This document shows, one piece after another, positions 54,431-55,375 of a DNA stretch of 55,375 nt. Under the pieces are notes generated by a model. The model did not search any database. It saw only the letters and a list, made by a program, of their open reading frames with translations, and had not been told where the DNA came from. A program made the position numbers and the translations under genes. How positions within the stretch are numbered: position 1 is the first letter of the stretch; each line of letters starts with the position of its first letter. The stretch lies in NCBI RefSeq assembly GCF_012927405.1, contig NZ_JABBGM010000016.1, positions 1-55,375 of the forward strand, read 5' to 3'. This DNA is from Novosphingobium olei (GTDB taxonomy: Bacteria > Pseudomonadota > Alphaproteobacteria > Sphingomonadales > Sphingomonadaceae).

Positions 54431-55187
54431 CACAGCCAGAAGAGCACGGTGGCTGCGAGAGCGAGTGCGGAGAAGAATACCGTTGGGCAGCGGTCGTAGC
54501 GGGTCGCCACGCGACGCCAGTCTTTCAGACGGCCGAACATGATCTCGATGCGGTTGCGCCTTTTGTATCGGCGCTTGTCGTATTTGACGGGAAAAGAGCT
54601 GGATTTCCGGCCCGGAATGCAGGGCTTGATGCCTTTTTGCTCCAGCGCGTCCCTGAACCATTCGGCGTCATAGCCCCGGTCAGCCAGCATCCACTGCGCT
54701 TTGGGCAGATCATCGAGCAGGGCAGCCGCGCCGGTGTAATCGCTGACCTGGCCGGCCGTGATGAAGAAGCTCAAGGGGCGGCCGTTGGCATCGGTGACAG
54801 CGTGCAGCTTGGTATTCATGCCGCCCTTGGTCCGGCCGATCAGACGGCCAAGATCCCCTTTTTTACCCCAAGGCTGGAAGCCGTGCGGTGAGCCTTGAGA
54901 TAGGTTGCATCGATCATGACGGTCTGAGGCTCAGCCTTCTCGGCAGACAGGCCCTCCATCATCCGGGTGAACACGCCCATCGCACCCCACCGTTTCCAGC
55001 GGTTATACAAGGTCTTGTGCGGCCCGTATTCTCTGGGCGCATCACGCCAGCGCAGGCCGTTCCGGTTGACGAAGATGATCCCGCTCAGCACCCGCCGGTC
55101 ATCAACCCGGGGCTTGCCGTGGCTCTTGGGGAAATAAGGCGACAAACGCGCCATCTGCTCGTCCGTCAGCCAATACAGGTCGCTCAT
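54430..55187 (-). CDS. IS5-family transposase made by -1 ribosomal frameshift
   Basis: The first frame runs from the ATG at 55187 (MSDLYWLTDEQMARLSPYFP) and would stop at 54840. At 54864-54858 the minus strand reads A-AAA-AAG, a classic slippery heptamer; a -1 shift continues as GDLGRLIGRTKGGMNTKLHAVTD to the stop at 54430, giving about 252 aa. The DDE residues are in VMIDATYLKAHR, MLADRGYDAEW and RNRIEIMFGRLKDWRR (R-x3-E-x6-K). This two-frame layout is usual for the IS427 group. With no break other than the programmed site, it is probably active. Confidence 0.92.
54858..54864 (-). other. Programmed -1 frameshift site
   Basis: Slippery heptamer AAAAAAG in the A-AAA-AAG register, directly followed by GGG. 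The zero frame ends 6 codons later and the -1 frame holds the second half of the transposase. Confidence 0.8.
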
Positions 55188-55230
55188 ACTCAGTCTCCTC
55201 GCGGAGCCTGAATCACATCCCTCTCTGCCA

Positions 55231-55248
55231 ATCAATGGGTCCTGAGCC
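55231..55248 (-). repeat. Right terminal inverted repeat of the IS5-family element
   Basis: Read on the minus strand it begins GGCTCAGGACCCATTGAT. The transposase start is 43 bases inside. Confidence 0.85.
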
Positions 55249-55375
55249 TAGCTGTTCAGTCCCGGCATTTGGTGGATCGGATTGACGATGAAGCGTTCTG
55301 GCTCTGAGGTCCAGATTTTTGCGATGTATTCGTAGGGCGTGAGCCCGCTGAGTGTCTTGAGCCGGCGGGCAAAGT
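55248..55375 (-). CDS. IS481-family transposase, C-terminal 41 residues (runs off the window)
   Basis: The minus strand from the window edge encodes FARRLKTLSGLTPYEYIAKI then WTSEPERFIVNPIHQMPGLN and a Ser before the TAG stop, the typical end of IS481-family DDE transposases. The stop codon uses TA of the target and the first G of the IS5 element, so the IS5 insertion fell exactly in the stop codon and kept the reading frame length. The rest of the gene is outside the window; whether it is whole is unknown. Confidence 0.85.
   Translation of the reverse strand, partial: FARRLKTLSGLTPYEYIAKIWTSEPERFIVNPIHQMPGLNS

Larger units (their letters stand above)
54411..55250. mobile_element. IS5-family insertion sequence (IS427-like), 836 bp plus TA target repeats
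   Basis: The left end GGCTCAGGAC begins at 54413 and the right end GTCCTGAGCC finishes at 55248; the 10 terminal bases are exact inverted repeats, with 15 of the first 18 matching. A TA lies outside each end (54411-54412 and 55249-55250), giving a target of AGCTAGCT before insertion. It encodes one transposase in two frames on the minus strand and looks intact. Confidence 0.9.

Overview
Organism: the window is high-GC DNA that reads as a chromosomal segment of an alphaproteobacterium of the order Sphingomonadales, most like Novosphingobium or a close sphingomonad. The support is indirect: a fused ThiS-ThiG, an Ala-rich N-terminal extension on ribosomal protein S9, an MetH split into two genes, an alphaproteobacterial LexA box (GTTC-N7-GTTC), DUF1244 and YdcH (DUF465) proteins, and strong GC3 bias. 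The species cannot be read from the sequence alone. Layout: (1) 0.1-17.3 kb is mostly housekeeping: thiSG, merC-like, ctaA, rplM-rpsI with a clear shared terminator, a PfkB-type kinase, an HPP membrane protein, an acyltransferase, pyk, a GGDEF protein, yggS, a ThiE-like gene, ftsK, and a divergent lrp/ald pair. (2) 17.3-28.8 kb holds a 7TM-type GGDEF protein, a thioesterase, a divergent peptidase pair (oligopeptidase B and Xaa-Pro aminopeptidase), a VOC protein behind an SOS box, an EF-hand/response regulator/histidine kinase cassette, and a HerA-like ATPase. (3) 28.9-43.7 kb is folate and one-carbon metabolism (pabBC, metF, split metH under an ArsR-methyltransferase regulator), an aminotransferase-rluA-arfB run with overlapping starts, fumC, and a CPA2 antiporter. 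(4) 43.7-49.0 kb carries recQ, ydcH, an SPFH/ribbon-helix-helix pair, a LonSB protein, a CnoX-like thioredoxin and a tRNA-Gly. (5) 49.04 kb to the end, just after the tRNA, looks accessory: a vanillate-demethylase-like oxygenase with its GntR regulator and a perfect VanR-type operator but no reductase gene, an exopolysaccharide sugar transferase divergent from an atypical winged-helix regulator, and an IS5-family element inserted into the stop codon of an IS481-family transposase. How the parts work together: the clearest regulated unit is regulator-metF-metH1-metH2, where start and stop codons overlap and a perfect 9-bp inverted repeat fills the spacer of the only good promoter. Several other genes sit next to a plausible operator for their neighbour: lrp/ald (repeats 31 bp apart), vanA/vanR (16-bp palindrome), the SPFH/RHH pair (14-bp palindrome), and EF-hand/RR/HK (10-bp-period direct repeats plus a structured leader). 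No CRISPR array, rRNA, phage or complete known defence system was seen. No wholly new system can be proved here; the best candidates are the SPFH/RHH pair, the EF-hand two-component cassette with its leader, and the methionine regulator.
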